Origin: Pedobacter mucosus | Lineage (GTDB): Bacteria; Bacteroidota; Bacteroidia; Sphingobacteriales; Sphingobacteriaceae | Direction of reading: 5' to 3' | Length of the DNA: 64,000 nt | NCBI RefSeq assembly: GCF_022200785.1 | Contig: NZ_CP087585.1 | Location: forward strand, 2,542,001 to 2,606,000 | Shown here: piece after piece, positions 17,627 to 25,541 of the stretch | Layout of the letters: the number at the start of each line of letters is the position of its first letter | Numbering within the stretch: position 1 is the first letter of the stretch | Notes under the pieces: generated by a model | Told to the model about the DNA's origin: nothing | Database searches by the model: none | Seen by the model: the letters and a program-made list of their open reading frames with translations, nothing else | Translations under genes and position numbers: made by a program

Positions 17627-18895
17627 TTAAATCACTGTTCCACTTGGTAAAACTGCACCTTTTTTTACAACTACAATACCATCTTTCACTGCGTATAATT
17701 CAAAGTCACCGTCTTCTAAATGGTCGCCACCATTAATTTTTACATCATTACCAATGCTGCAATTTTTATCGATAATAGCATTATTTATAAAACACCTATC
17801 GCCAATACCAATTAAAGCATGTCCTGCATCGGTTTCTTGTTGAATTTCTTCTAACGTTTGATAACGATCGCTTCCCATAATATAGGCATTTGTAATTACG
17901 GTATCCTTCCCAATTCTTGATCTAATACCTAAAACTGCATGTTCAACTTTACTAGCCTGGATAATGCAACCTTCAGCAATAATGGTTTTCTCGAGTGTTG
18001 TACCTGAGATTTTTGATGGCGGCAACATTCTGGCTCTGGTAAAAATTGCATGAGCGCTATCAAACATATTAAATTTCGGAATCTCATCTGTTAAGCCCAA
18101 ATTAGCTTCAAAAAAAGATGAAATGTTACCAATATCCGTCCAGTAACCTTCGTATTGATAGCTTAAAACACGACTATGGTTAATCGCTCTAGGCAAAATT
18201 TCTTTACCAAAATCTTTCTCTTCTGGATTTTCATTAAGAATATTTATTAAATACTCACGATTGAAAACATAGATTCCCATTGATGCTAAGAAATTACGCC
18301 CTTCACTTTGCATTTCTGCACCAGTATCAGAAACCCAATCTTCTAACCCTACTTTTGGCTTTTCAGTAAATGAAGTAATCATATTTTCTTCATCAGCCTT
18401 TAAAATACCAAAATCTGTAGCATCCTTTGCGGTAACCGGAATAGTTGCAATCGTAATCTCCGCATTGGCTTCAATATGTTTCTCAATCATGTCTTTAAAA
18501 TCCATCTGGTAAAGTTGATCTCCAGATAAAATTAAGATATAATCAAATTCATGCGAAACAATGTGGTGCATACACTGACGAACAGCATCTGCAGTACCCT
18601 GAAACCATCCAGAATTTTGTACCGTTTGTTCTGCAGCTAAAATATCAACAAAAGCCGTACTAAAGTGGCTAAAATGATAAGTGTTTTTAATGTGTTTATT
18701 TAGGGATGCCGAATTAAACTGTGTTAACACAAACATACGGTGGATGCCAGAATTGAGGCAATTGGAAATTGGGATGTCCACCAGTCGATATTTTCCTGCA
18801 ATTGGAACTGCGGGTTTTGAGCGTGTTTGTGTCAGCGGCGATAATCTAGAGCCTTGGCCACCGCCAAGGATAACGCCTAAAACTTTGTCAGTCAT
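17627..18895 (-). CDS. glgC: Glucose-1-phosphate adenylyltransferase (ADP-glucose pyrophosphorylase)
   Basis: A 422-residue cytoplasmic enzyme making ADP-glucose from glucose-1-phosphate and ATP, the first committed step of bacterial glycogen synthesis. The nucleotidyltransferase domain begins with GGGQGSRLSPLTQTRSKPAV at about residue 11. LILSGDQLYQMD (nucleotide/metal site) and FTEKPK (sugar-phosphate site) follow, and a left-handed beta-helix domain with hexapeptide repeats forms the C-terminal third. The length is typical of the family. It is the second gene of a glgA-glgC operon (8-bp gap) and ends at a terminator. Confidence 0.96.
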   Translation of the reverse strand: MTDKVLGVILGGGQGSRLSPLTQTRSKPAVPIAGKYRLVDIPISNCLNSGIHRMFVLTQFNSASLNKHIKNTYHFSHFSTAFVDILAAEQTVQNSGWFQGTADAVRQCMHHIVSHEFDYILILSGDQLYQMDFKDMIEKHIEANAEITIATIPVTAKDATDFGILKADEENMITSFTEKPKVGLEDWVSDTGAEMQSEGRNFLASMGIYVFNREYLINILNENPEEKDFGKEILPRAINHSRVLSYQYEGYWTDIGNISSFFEANLGLTDEIPKFNMFDSAHAIFTRARMLPPSKISGTTLEKTIIAEGCIIQASKVEHAVLGIRSRIGKDTVITNAYIMGSDRYQTLEEIQQETDAGHALIGIGDRCFINNAIIDKNCSIGNDVKINGGDHLEDGDFELYAVKDGIVVVKKGAVLPSGTVI

Positions 18896-18903
18896 GTTTA
18901 AGC

Positions 18904-20316
18904 TTATTTAAATATTTGGTATAATTCTATATATTTCAATGCCGCCATATCCCACGAGTGGTCTATTTTCATCATTGTTTTGCGTACTTCTTTAAATTTC
19001 TTTCTATCGTTAAATAAATCAACGGCTCTATTAATAGCATGTATAACATCTCCAGTGCTCGTTTGATCGTGACAAACACCAAACCCGTTATCACCGATAT
19101 CAATAACAGTATCTTTTAAACCACCAATTCTTCTAACAATTGGTACTGTTCCATATCTTAAAGCATAAAGTTGATTTAAACCACAAGGCTCAACTCTTGA
19201 TGGCATCAAAAGGAAATCAGCTCCAGAATATATTTCGTGTGAAACCTTCTCATTATAGCCAATCCAAGCGTTGTAACTTCCTTCAAAACCATTTTTAAGA
19301 TGATTTAATTGGCCTTCAACCCAACCATCACCAGATCCTAAAACTAATAAGTTAATGTTTTTTCCATGTTGCTGTAAAGCAGTATAAAAAATATCTGGTA
19401 GTAAATCTGCCCCTTTCTCATCCACTAATCTGCCAATAAAAGTAAACAGTGGTTTTGATGAGTCTAATTGAAAAACATTACAAAGCGCTATTTTGTTTGC
19501 TAGTTTCCCAGCTTCAACAGTTTTTAAATTGTAACTTTTTACTATCATGGGGTCAGTTTGCGGATCCCAAACTTCATTATCGATGCCGTTTAAAATCCCC
19601 ACGCACTTACCTCTTTCTTGTCTTAATAAACTTTCTAATCCTCTGGCATTATACATCATTTCATCCAAATAACTTGGCGAAACAGTTGTTACTTTCCAAG
19701 CACATTTTATGGCCGATGCCAATGGATTAATATCTTTTTGCCATTCTAACAAGCCTGATTTCCATAAATCGAAAGCTGGTAAGTAATACAATTTATCCCA
19801 ACCAAACTGACCTTGATATTGTGCATTATGAATTGTTAAAATGGTTGGCACCGCACTTATAGCAGCATATTTTACAGAATTAGCAACCATAAAAGGGACT
19901 AAACCGGTATGGTGATCATGGCAATGAATTACGTCCGGACGATGTTCCCATTGCGATATCCAATCTAACGTAGCAATCTGAAAAGCAATAAAACGCTCTG
20001 TATCATCATTATATCCGTAAACATTTGGTCTATCAAATAAACCCTGAATATGAATTACGTATAAATCAAAACCAAGTTTATTGGTTTTTTCTTTCAAAAC
20101 ACGAAACCTGAAATGATTATTTCCGTAGTTAGACCAAGCATCATAAGTAACCTCAAAATTATTTTCTCTTATAAATTTTGTATCGTATGCAGGCACTACA
20201 ACCTTGGCAATATTTCCTAATTTATTCTGGTATTTTGGTAGGGCCCCAACAACGTCAGCTAAACCGCCAACTTTAGCAACAGGGTAACACTCGGCGCTTA
20301 TGTGTATAATTTCCAT
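18904..20316 (-). CDS. glgA: Glycogen synthase (ADP-glucose type)
   Basis: 470 residues, GT5 family. The N-terminal motif KVGGLADV (residues 15-22) binds the ADP-glucose diphosphate and is diagnostic. The C-terminal Rossmann domain has FIGRLVDEKGADL and the donor-site stretch PSRVEPCGLNQLYALRYGTV followed by RIGGLKDTV. It elongates alpha-1,4-glucan in the cytoplasm using the product of the adjacent glgC, which it precedes in the same transcript. No branching enzyme gene is present in the window. Confidence 0.96.
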   Translation of the reverse strand: MEIIHISAECYPVAKVGGLADVVGALPKYQNKLGNIAKVVVPAYDTKFIRENNFEVTYDAWSNYGNNHFRFRVLKEKTNKLGFDLYVIHIQGLFDRPNVYGYNDDTERFIAFQIATLDWISQWEHRPDVIHCHDHHTGLVPFMVANSVKYAAISAVPTILTIHNAQYQGQFGWDKLYYLPAFDLWKSGLLEWQKDINPLASAIKCAWKVTTVSPSYLDEMMYNARGLESLLRQERGKCVGILNGIDNEVWDPQTDPMIVKSYNLKTVEAGKLANKIALCNVFQLDSSKPLFTFIGRLVDEKGADLLPDIFYTALQQHGKNINLLVLGSGDGWVEGQLNHLKNGFEGSYNAWIGYNEKVSHEIYSGADFLLMPSRVEPCGLNQLYALRYGTVPIVRRIGGLKDTVIDIGDNGFGVCHDQTSTGDVIHAINRAVDLFNDRKKFKEVRKTMMKIDHSWDMAALKYIELYQIFK

Positions 20317-20628
20317 TAAGAATTTGGTGTAGATAACGCTGTTAAGTTAGTAATTGTTTTCTGATTTAGAAACAATAGAGATTTATTTTTAGCGGCTAAT
20401 TTAATGCCAAAAATCTTAAAATAATAGCCAATAATTTTTCTTCAATATGATTTAAAACTTGACTATTTTAAAGAATTTTTACCAATTCAAATAGGCTTTT
20501 TTTTGAAAGTTGGCGTTCATCTCTCTTAGTAAGCAGCAGTCCCGCTGTACATTTTAGCGCCAATAAAAAATTGGCGGCTACCATTTCCATCGGGCTTAAA
20601 AACAACGTTGGTTCCTATCAAATGCAAA
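20317..20628. other. Intergenic region upstream of glgA
   Basis: It contains the presumed glgA promoter and a 7-bp inverted repeat CGCCAAT/ATTGGCG (20558-20576, A5 loop) without a U-tract. No ORF or recognised RNA was found. Confidence 0.35.
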
Positions 20629-20655
20629 AAACCGCTTAGCTTTCGCCAGCGGTTT
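20626..20655 (-). terminator. Intrinsic terminator downstream of the second SUMT gene
   Basis: AAACCGCT (20629-20636) pairs with AGCGGTTT (20648-20655) across an 11-nt loop. On the minus strand it is followed by TTTTT. It ends transcription from the gene at 20688-21482. Confidence 0.75.
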
Positions 20656-20687
20656 ACAACAAAACAAATATATAATAAGGTAATTAT

Positions 20688-21482
20688 CTAATATTCTTCT
20701 GCAATAATTTCATAAAAATCTCTAATGGGTTGAAATTGTGGATGTAAAGAAACTACATCTCCGAAAACCAACAGTGCCGGAGCACTGATTTTTTTATCTT
20801 CAACAATTTCCGCAATGGTATCTACAATCCCGATAGCTATCTTTTCATCAGGCGAAGAACCATTTTGAATTACAGCAACAGGCAATAAATTTTTGTGTTC
20901 TGATTGAAAAATTGCGGCAATTTCTTTTATCTTATCAATGCCATTTAAAACTACAATTGTTGCTTTAGTTTTGGCTGCAATATATAAATCCTCAGATATT
21001 TCACCTCTAGAATTTGTTCCAGTTACCGCCCAGAAACTTTCGCTAAGGTCTTTATAAATCATCGGAATTTTTTGCAGACTTGGTGCGCCTGTCGCACTCG
21101 AAATACCTGGAATAATTTCTGTCGGAATGCTATAAGATTCGGCAGCATCTATTTCTTCGTATCCTTTAGCAAAGAAAAAAGGATCGCCACTTTTCAAACG
21201 CACAACGTGACCATAATTTAACGCATAATCAATAATCAATTTGTTTATAGCATCTTGAGAAAATGATTCATCATCAGTACGTTTGCCTACATAAACTTTC
21301 GGAATACCATCTGGGGCATGACACAATAAAGCTTCGTTCACATTTGCATCGTACAAAACAACATCGGCTGTTTTTAATGCTTTAACACCTTTTAAACTAA
21401 ATAAATCCGGATCTCCAGGACCCGCACCTATTAATGTAATTCTTGGTTCAATGTTCGCTTTTTCTACTTTATTTAAAATCAT
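20688..21482 (-). CDS. Diverged uroporphyrinogen-III C-methyltransferase paralogue (CobA-like)
   Basis: 264 residues of the SUMT/precorrin methylase family, clearly paralogous to the gene at 27037. The N-terminal SAM loop RITLIGAGPGDPD is intact. Several family-invariant positions have changed, however: LKGGDPFVFGRG is LKSGDPFFFAKG here, and IPVTHRG is IPMIYKD. It probably still binds S-adenosylmethionine, but activity as a siroheme-pathway methylase is doubtful. The function may be altered substrate, regulation, or a decaying duplicate. It has its own promoter-like element (21523-21558), shared with the sulfite reductase operon, and its own terminator, so it looks expressed and sulfur-regulated. 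Confidence 0.85.
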   Translation of the reverse strand: MILNKVEKANIEPRITLIGAGPGDPDLFSLKGVKALKTADVVLYDANVNEALLCHAPDGIPKVYVGKRTDDESFSQDAINKLIIDYALNYGHVVRLKSGDPFFFAKGYEEIDAAESYSIPTEIIPGISSATGAPSLQKIPMIYKDLSESFWAVTGTNSRGEISEDLYIAAKTKATIVVLNGIDKIKEIAAIFQSEHKNLLPVAVIQNGSSPDEKIAIGIVDTIAEIVEDKKISAPALLVFGDVVSLHPQFQPIRDFYEIIAEEY

Positions 21483-21522
21483 AACAAAAAATATATGCTC
21501 GTTTTAATTCTTATTAATTACA

Positions 21523-21558
21523 CAAATATATAAAGTCTATGGATATAGTAGTAATTTA
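21523..21558 (-). promoter_or_regulatory. Sulfur-operon-type promoter/operator upstream of the second SUMT gene
   Basis: On the minus strand it reads ATTACTACTA, TATCCATAGACT, then TTATATATTTG. It contains a perfect Bacteroidota -7 box TATATTTG about 41 nt from the start codon. The TTACTACTA block and the words around it match the element at 30149-30186 upstream of the sulfite reductase gene. No TTG/TTTG -33 box is present at the expected spacing, which suggests an activator or repressor site in its place. Confidence 0.65.
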
Positions 21559-21686
21559 TTTGAAAATATATTTTTTAGGTTACAAGTTTTGTGCAGGTCG
21601 TCGTTATAATTCCTTAAAATTCAAAAAATCAACGAACTAAATTTGCGTGATGATATGAGTAATAATGTTTCTAACAGACAAATTTC

Positions 21687-22151
21687 TTACTTACAATTCA
21701 CTTCCTGAAAGGTAAACTTACCAGCCTCGTAGTTAATCGGCTTGCCTTTTACAAAATATGATCTGCCTAAAGTCGTTTCAATTTGCGCCACACCCATAAT
21801 TAATTTTCCGTCTTTTTTTAAAAAGGCCAAAGGGTTCGTGAACACATTAACAGAATCTTTTCCAGTATTAAAACGGTAGTCGACTAGCAAGGTATCTCCG
21901 TGAAATTTACCTTCAATTTTACCGTTATTTTGAGGTTTATTGCCGTATTTAATCAGTAGCGATCCTTTAACCTTGCCTGAAGAATAAGTGGATAAGATTA
22001 TAGCAGCACTATCTTTATCAAACGCTGAGGCATAACAGGTTTGATTTAATAATGAATCGGCTTCTACGATTTCGCTTTTTGTATTTCCTGAGTTACAAGC
22101 AAATACGAAAGGCAACAATGCAATAGTGAAGTAAATAAATTTATTGGTCAT
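21687..22151 (-). CDS. Small putative lipoprotein, function unknown
   Basis: 154 residues with an N-terminal signal peptide and a lipobox-like FVFAC (lipidation Cys19), so it is expected to be anchored in a membrane facing the periplasm. The mature part is beta-rich, with KGSLLIKYGNKPQNNGKIEG and GDTLLVDYRF, reminiscent of META/NlpE-like small beta-barrel lipoproteins, but I do not recognise a defined family. It lies between cysN and the second SUMT gene on the same strand, separated from both by about 190-200 bp. A functional link to sulfur assimilation is not shown. Confidence 0.7.
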   Translation of the reverse strand: MTNKFIYFTIALLPFVFACNSGNTKSEIVEADSLLNQTCYASAFDKDSAAIILSTYSSGKVKGSLLIKYGNKPQNNGKIEGKFHGDTLLVDYRFNTGKDSVNVFTNPLAFLKKDGKLIMGVAQIETTLGRSYFVKGKPINYEAGKFTFQEVNCK

Positions 22152-22246
22152 AGGTTCAGTTTTTAATTAATAGTTCGTTTCAATGTATATAGATAGGATG
22201 TAAATTTTTAATTATTTCCATAAAAGAGATGCTATAAAAAGAAAAA

Positions 22247-22271
22247 CGGAGCTATCGTAACCGATGCCCCG
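22247..22271 (-). terminator. Probable intrinsic terminator downstream of cysN
   Basis: An imperfect stem (CGG-G--ATCG with CGAT--C-CCG, several mismatches) around the loop TAAC is followed on the minus strand by TTTTTCTTTTT. It is about 70 nt after the cysN stop, a plausible end of the main sulfate-reduction transcript. Confidence 0.5.
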
Positions 22272-22338
22272 CTGAAATTAATTCCCTCTAAATTTTCACT
22301 TAGAGTCTTCACTATATATTTGGTTTTGTTTTGCTTTT

Positions 22339-23589
22339 TTATTCAACCGCAGCTCTAAACATGAGCGCACCTACGGTTAAGTTTGTACGACTATCAATCA
22401 AAATAGCTGATCCGTTTGCACGGTTATCATCATATAAATCAAAAGCCAATGTTTCGGCAGTTTTAATAATTACCCGCCCAATATCGTTTAATTTAAATTC
22501 ATCTGCAGCATGTTTTTCTAAAGTATTGATATCAACTTTATGCAAAATCTCACTGATTTTACACTTCGAAATCTTGCTATTATGTTGAATTAAATACATA
22601 ATCGAAGTATCTAAAGCACGTCCATCCATCCAACATAAATCTGCTTCAATTAACTTTGAATCTTGCGGTTGAGCCGTTGCATTTACGATTGTATCGCCAC
22701 GGCTTATATCTACATTATCTTTTAAATGTATGGTAACCGACCGCCCAGAATGTGCACTATCCAAGGTTTGATCAAAAAATTCGATTTTTTCAATGGTGGA
22801 ACTTGCTCCCGATGGAAGCACAACTATCTTATCGTTCAACTTAAAAGTTCCACTTAAAACCCTGCCTGCGTATCCACGGTAATCGTGTAATTCATCCGTT
22901 TGCGGACGAATAACCCATTGAACAGGCATGCGAGCCAACTGAGATTTATCTAAATTATCTGTATCAACTTTCTCTAAAAAGTGCAATAAACTTTCGCCAT
23001 TATACCAATCCATATTTATAGATGGCAACACAATATTATCACCTTTTAAGGCACTGACCGGGATGTAAGTAACATCTTTTAATTTTAATTGCTGCGCTAA
23101 AACCTTGTATTTATCTATAATTGTGGTATAAACGGAATCGCTATAATCAACCATATCCATTTTATTAATGCAAACCACAACGTGCTTAATGCCCAACAAA
23201 GAAACCAAATAAGAATGTCGGATGGTTTGTTCTACAACGCCGTTTCTGGCATCAACTAAAATAATAGCTAAATTAGCTGTAGAAGCACCTGTAACCATAT
23301 TCCTGGTGTATTGGATATGTCCGGGCGTATCAGCAATAATAAACTTTCTTTTCTCGGTTTGAAAATATTTGTAAGCTACATCAATAGTAATTCCTTGTTC
23401 ACGCTCGGCTCTTAACCCATCAGTTAAAATGGCTAAATCTATTGTTCCATCATCATTTTTACGGTTAGAGCTTTGCAAGGCTTCCAACTGATCGGCTAAA
23501 ATTGAATCTGTATCATATAACAAACGGCCGATTAAGGTACTTTTACCATCATCAACACTGCCTGCTGTAAAAAATTTTAATATGTTCAT
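22339..23589 (-). CDS. cysN: Sulfate adenylyltransferase subunit 1 (GTPase subunit)
   Basis: A roughly 416-residue EF-Tu-like GTPase that drives ATP sulfurylase (sulfate + ATP to APS). G1 is GSVDDGKSTLIG, G3 DTPGH, G4 NKMD, and beta-barrel domains II and III follow. The length stops after the GTPase and barrels: there is no fused APS kinase (CysC), unlike NodQ-type proteins. I chose the ATG at 23589 (MNILKFFTAGS). An upstream in-frame ATG at 23616 would encode part of the TATCAAGTA repeat and is unlikely. It is cotranscribed after cysD, with a repeat-filled spacer between. Confidence 0.95.
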   Translation of the reverse strand: MNILKFFTAGSVDDGKSTLIGRLLYDTDSILADQLEALQSSNRKNDDGTIDLAILTDGLRAEREQGITIDVAYKYFQTEKRKFIIADTPGHIQYTRNMVTGASTANLAIILVDARNGVVEQTIRHSYLVSLLGIKHVVVCINKMDMVDYSDSVYTTIIDKYKVLAQQLKLKDVTYIPVSALKGDNIVLPSINMDWYNGESLLHFLEKVDTDNLDKSQLARMPVQWVIRPQTDELHDYRGYAGRVLSGTFKLNDKIVVLPSGASSTIEKIEFFDQTLDSAHSGRSVTIHLKDNVDISRGDTIVNATAQPQDSKLIEADLCWMDGRALDTSIMYLIQHNSKISKCKISEILHKVDINTLEKHAADEFKLNDIGRVIIKTAETLAFDLYDDNRANGSAILIDSRTNLTVGALMFRAAVE

Positions 23590-23732
23590 TTTTTGGTATT
23601 TAGATAAAAGTATCAAGTATCAAGACGAATTGGTCTTTCACTTTATTACTTATACTTAGCTTTATTTAAGGGTTAATTGGGAATTTTGTTAGCATCCAAT
23701 CTTGATACTTGATACTACCTACTTGATACTTA
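23590..23732. repeat. Inverted TATCAAGTA repeats between cysD and cysN
   Basis: AGTATCAAGTATCAAGAC at about 23609-23626 is mirrored by TCTTGATACTTGATACT at about 23700-23716, with another CTTGATACTT near 23722. ATTGGTCTTT follows the first copy, as it does at 7871-7924. The arms could pair over an 80-nt loop. It is a dispersed intergenic repeat, with no gene. Confidence 0.6.
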
Positions 23733-24638
23733 TTAAAAGTACCCCCCTTTTTTTCTGTCTTCCATTGCAGCTTCTGATACCTTATCATCCATACGTGCAC
23801 CACGTTCAGAAATTTTTGAATCGCTGATTTCAGAAATAATATCATCAATTAAGGTCGCTTCTGATTCTACGGCAGCAGTACAAGACATATCGCCAACCGT
23901 GCGGAATCGCACTTGCTTACGAACTATAACATCTTCATTATCCATATTTAAAAATGGTGAAGCAGCCATTAATTGTCCGTTCCTGGTGATGCAATCTCTT
24001 TGATGCGAAAAATAAATACTTGGCAATTCTATCTTTTCCCTGCGGATATAATTCCAAACATCAAGCTCTGTCCAGTTGCTTATTGGAAAAACGCGAACAT
24101 TTTCTCCTTTGTGGATTTTTCCATTGTAAATATTCCACAATTCAGGGCGTTGACGTTTTGGATCCCAAGATCCGAATTCATCACGAACAGAAAAAATACG
24201 TTCTTTTGCCCTTGCTTTTTCTTCATCTCTGCGGGCGCCCCCGATGCAAGCATCAAACTCATATTTCGCAATCGTATCCAATAATGTTACCGTTTGTAAG
24301 GCATTTCTACTGGCATTTCTTCCCGTTTGCTCAACTACCTTTCCTTCGTCAATTGATTCCTGAACGGAACCTACAATTAATTTTTCACCAATTCTGGCAA
24401 CCATTTTATCACGGTAATCAACTGTTTCCTGAAAATTATGACCCGTGTCGATATGTACTAATGGAAAAGGAAATTTTCCTGGACGAAAAGCTTTTTCTGC
24501 TAAACGAACAAGCGTAATTGAATCCTTTCCACCAGAAAATAACAGTGCTGGTTTTTCAAATTGCCCAGCTACTTCACGTAAAATATGAATAGCTTCGGCC
24601 TCTAATTCGTCTAAATAATCAAAATTATATGTACTCAT
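23733..24638 (-). CDS. cysD: Sulfate adenylyltransferase subunit 2
   Basis: 301 residues, the catalytic PP-loop subunit of ATP sulfurylase: SGGKDSITLVRLAEKAF near residue 35, GGARRDEEKARAKER, RRDCITRNGQ-type region, and the conserved C-terminus SEAAMEDRKKGGYF. It works as a complex with CysN. It lies between the APS reductase and cysN genes on the same strand and belongs to the sulfate-reduction operon; the 181-bp gap to cysH holds no recognisable gene. Confidence 0.96.
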   Translation of the reverse strand: MSTYNFDYLDELEAEAIHILREVAGQFEKPALLFSGGKDSITLVRLAEKAFRPGKFPFPLVHIDTGHNFQETVDYRDKMVARIGEKLIVGSVQESIDEGKVVEQTGRNASRNALQTVTLLDTIAKYEFDACIGGARRDEEKARAKERIFSVRDEFGSWDPKRQRPELWNIYNGKIHKGENVRVFPISNWTELDVWNYIRREKIELPSIYFSHQRDCITRNGQLMAASPFLNMDNEDVIVRKQVRFRTVGDMSCTAAVESEATLIDDIISEISDSKISERGARMDDKVSEAAMEDRKKGGYF

Positions 24639-24819
24639 TTATTAATGTTTGAATGATTGAATCTTCAATGCGTTAACTCACTCTCGCTCGTTTGCTCTTC
24701 AAATAATCAATTGTTATATCATTTGTTGTTGTCTTCATTATCCTTGCTTTTTAGTTTAACGCGGCTAATGATTTTGTCTTTTCGCTTGCTCTTTGACCTT
24801 TCTGATTTGACCTTTTACC

Positions 24820-25539
24820 CTAAATCTTTACGCCTTCTGCTTCTGTAGAATGCAATCCACATTCCTTTTTCGATTGATCTTCCCACCACCATCTTCCCGC
24901 TCTAAAATCTTCGCCTGGTTGTACTGCTCTAGTACATGGCGCACAGCCGATGCTAGGAAAACCTTTATCATGTAAGGTGTTATAAACTATATTATTTTCC
25001 TTAATATAGCTTTTTACGTCGTCTAAAGTCCATTCGAAAATCGGATGAAACTTTATTAAGTTATTACCTTGATCATATTCCAGATCATGCATGTCTTCCC
25101 GATTCGCACTTTGATCAGCTCTAATTCCTGTAACCCAAATCTCGTTTCCAGCTAATGCTCTTTTCAAAGGCTCAATTTTACGGATGTAACAACATTCTTT
25201 CCGGTTTTCTACGGATTCGTAAAAGCTATTTGGCCCTTTGGTATTCACCATATCCTGCAACAATTCATTTTTAGGATAATAAGCATGAATCGGTTTGTTA
25301 TAAACTTCTAAAGTGCGGTTCCAAACATAATAAGTTTCAGGAAACAGGCGACCAGTTTCTAGAGTAAAAACTTTAATCGGAATGTTATTCGAAAATATAA
25401 GATGCGTAATCGCCTGATCTTCCCAGCCAAAACTGGTCGAAAATATAATTTTACCAGCAAATTTATTTGCTAAAAATCTTAATTTATCAATGGTAGTTAA
25501 GCCTTTAAGATCGTTTTTAAGTTCTTCTAATTTTTCCAT
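24820..25539 (-). CDS. cysH: Assimilatory adenylyl-sulfate (APS) reductase
   Basis: 239 residues of the PAPS/APS reductase family. The cysteine pattern is decisive: Cys116-Cys117 (KECCYIRK), Cys199-x-x-Cys202 (GCAPCTRA) and catalytic Cys227 in KKECGLH. The CC...CxxC set binds a [4Fe-4S] cluster and marks enzymes that use APS, while the PAPS-specific enterobacterial type lacks it. This agrees with the absence of an APS kinase here. It reduces APS to sulfite with thioredoxin in the cytoplasm. It is 2 bp downstream of the Met8-TauE fusion gene and clearly cotranscribed. Confidence 0.94.
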   Translation of the reverse strand: MEKLEELKNDLKGLTTIDKLRFLANKFAGKIIFSTSFGWEDQAITHLIFSNNIPIKVFTLETGRLFPETYYVWNRTLEVYNKPIHAYYPKNELLQDMVNTKGPNSFYESVENRKECCYIRKIEPLKRALAGNEIWVTGIRADQSANREDMHDLEYDQGNNLIKFHPIFEWTLDDVKSYIKENNIVYNTLHDKGFPSIGCAPCTRAVQPGEDFRAGRWWWEDQSKKECGLHSTEAEGVKI

Positions 25540-25541
25540 TA

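Noticed and set aside
20558..20576. CGCCAAT/ATTGGCG inverted repeat as a terminator of glgA-region transcripts
   Set aside because: It has no U-tract in either direction and lies upstream, not downstream, of glgA.
23590..23616. Upstream ATG for cysN
   Set aside because: It would translate part of a dispersed intergenic repeat; CysN proteins normally start just before the GSVDDGKS loop.
24020..24517. Long plus-strand open frame (165 codons) opposite cysD
   Set aside because: It is fully antisense to a well-conserved gene and has no family features; a chance mirror of the cysD codons.
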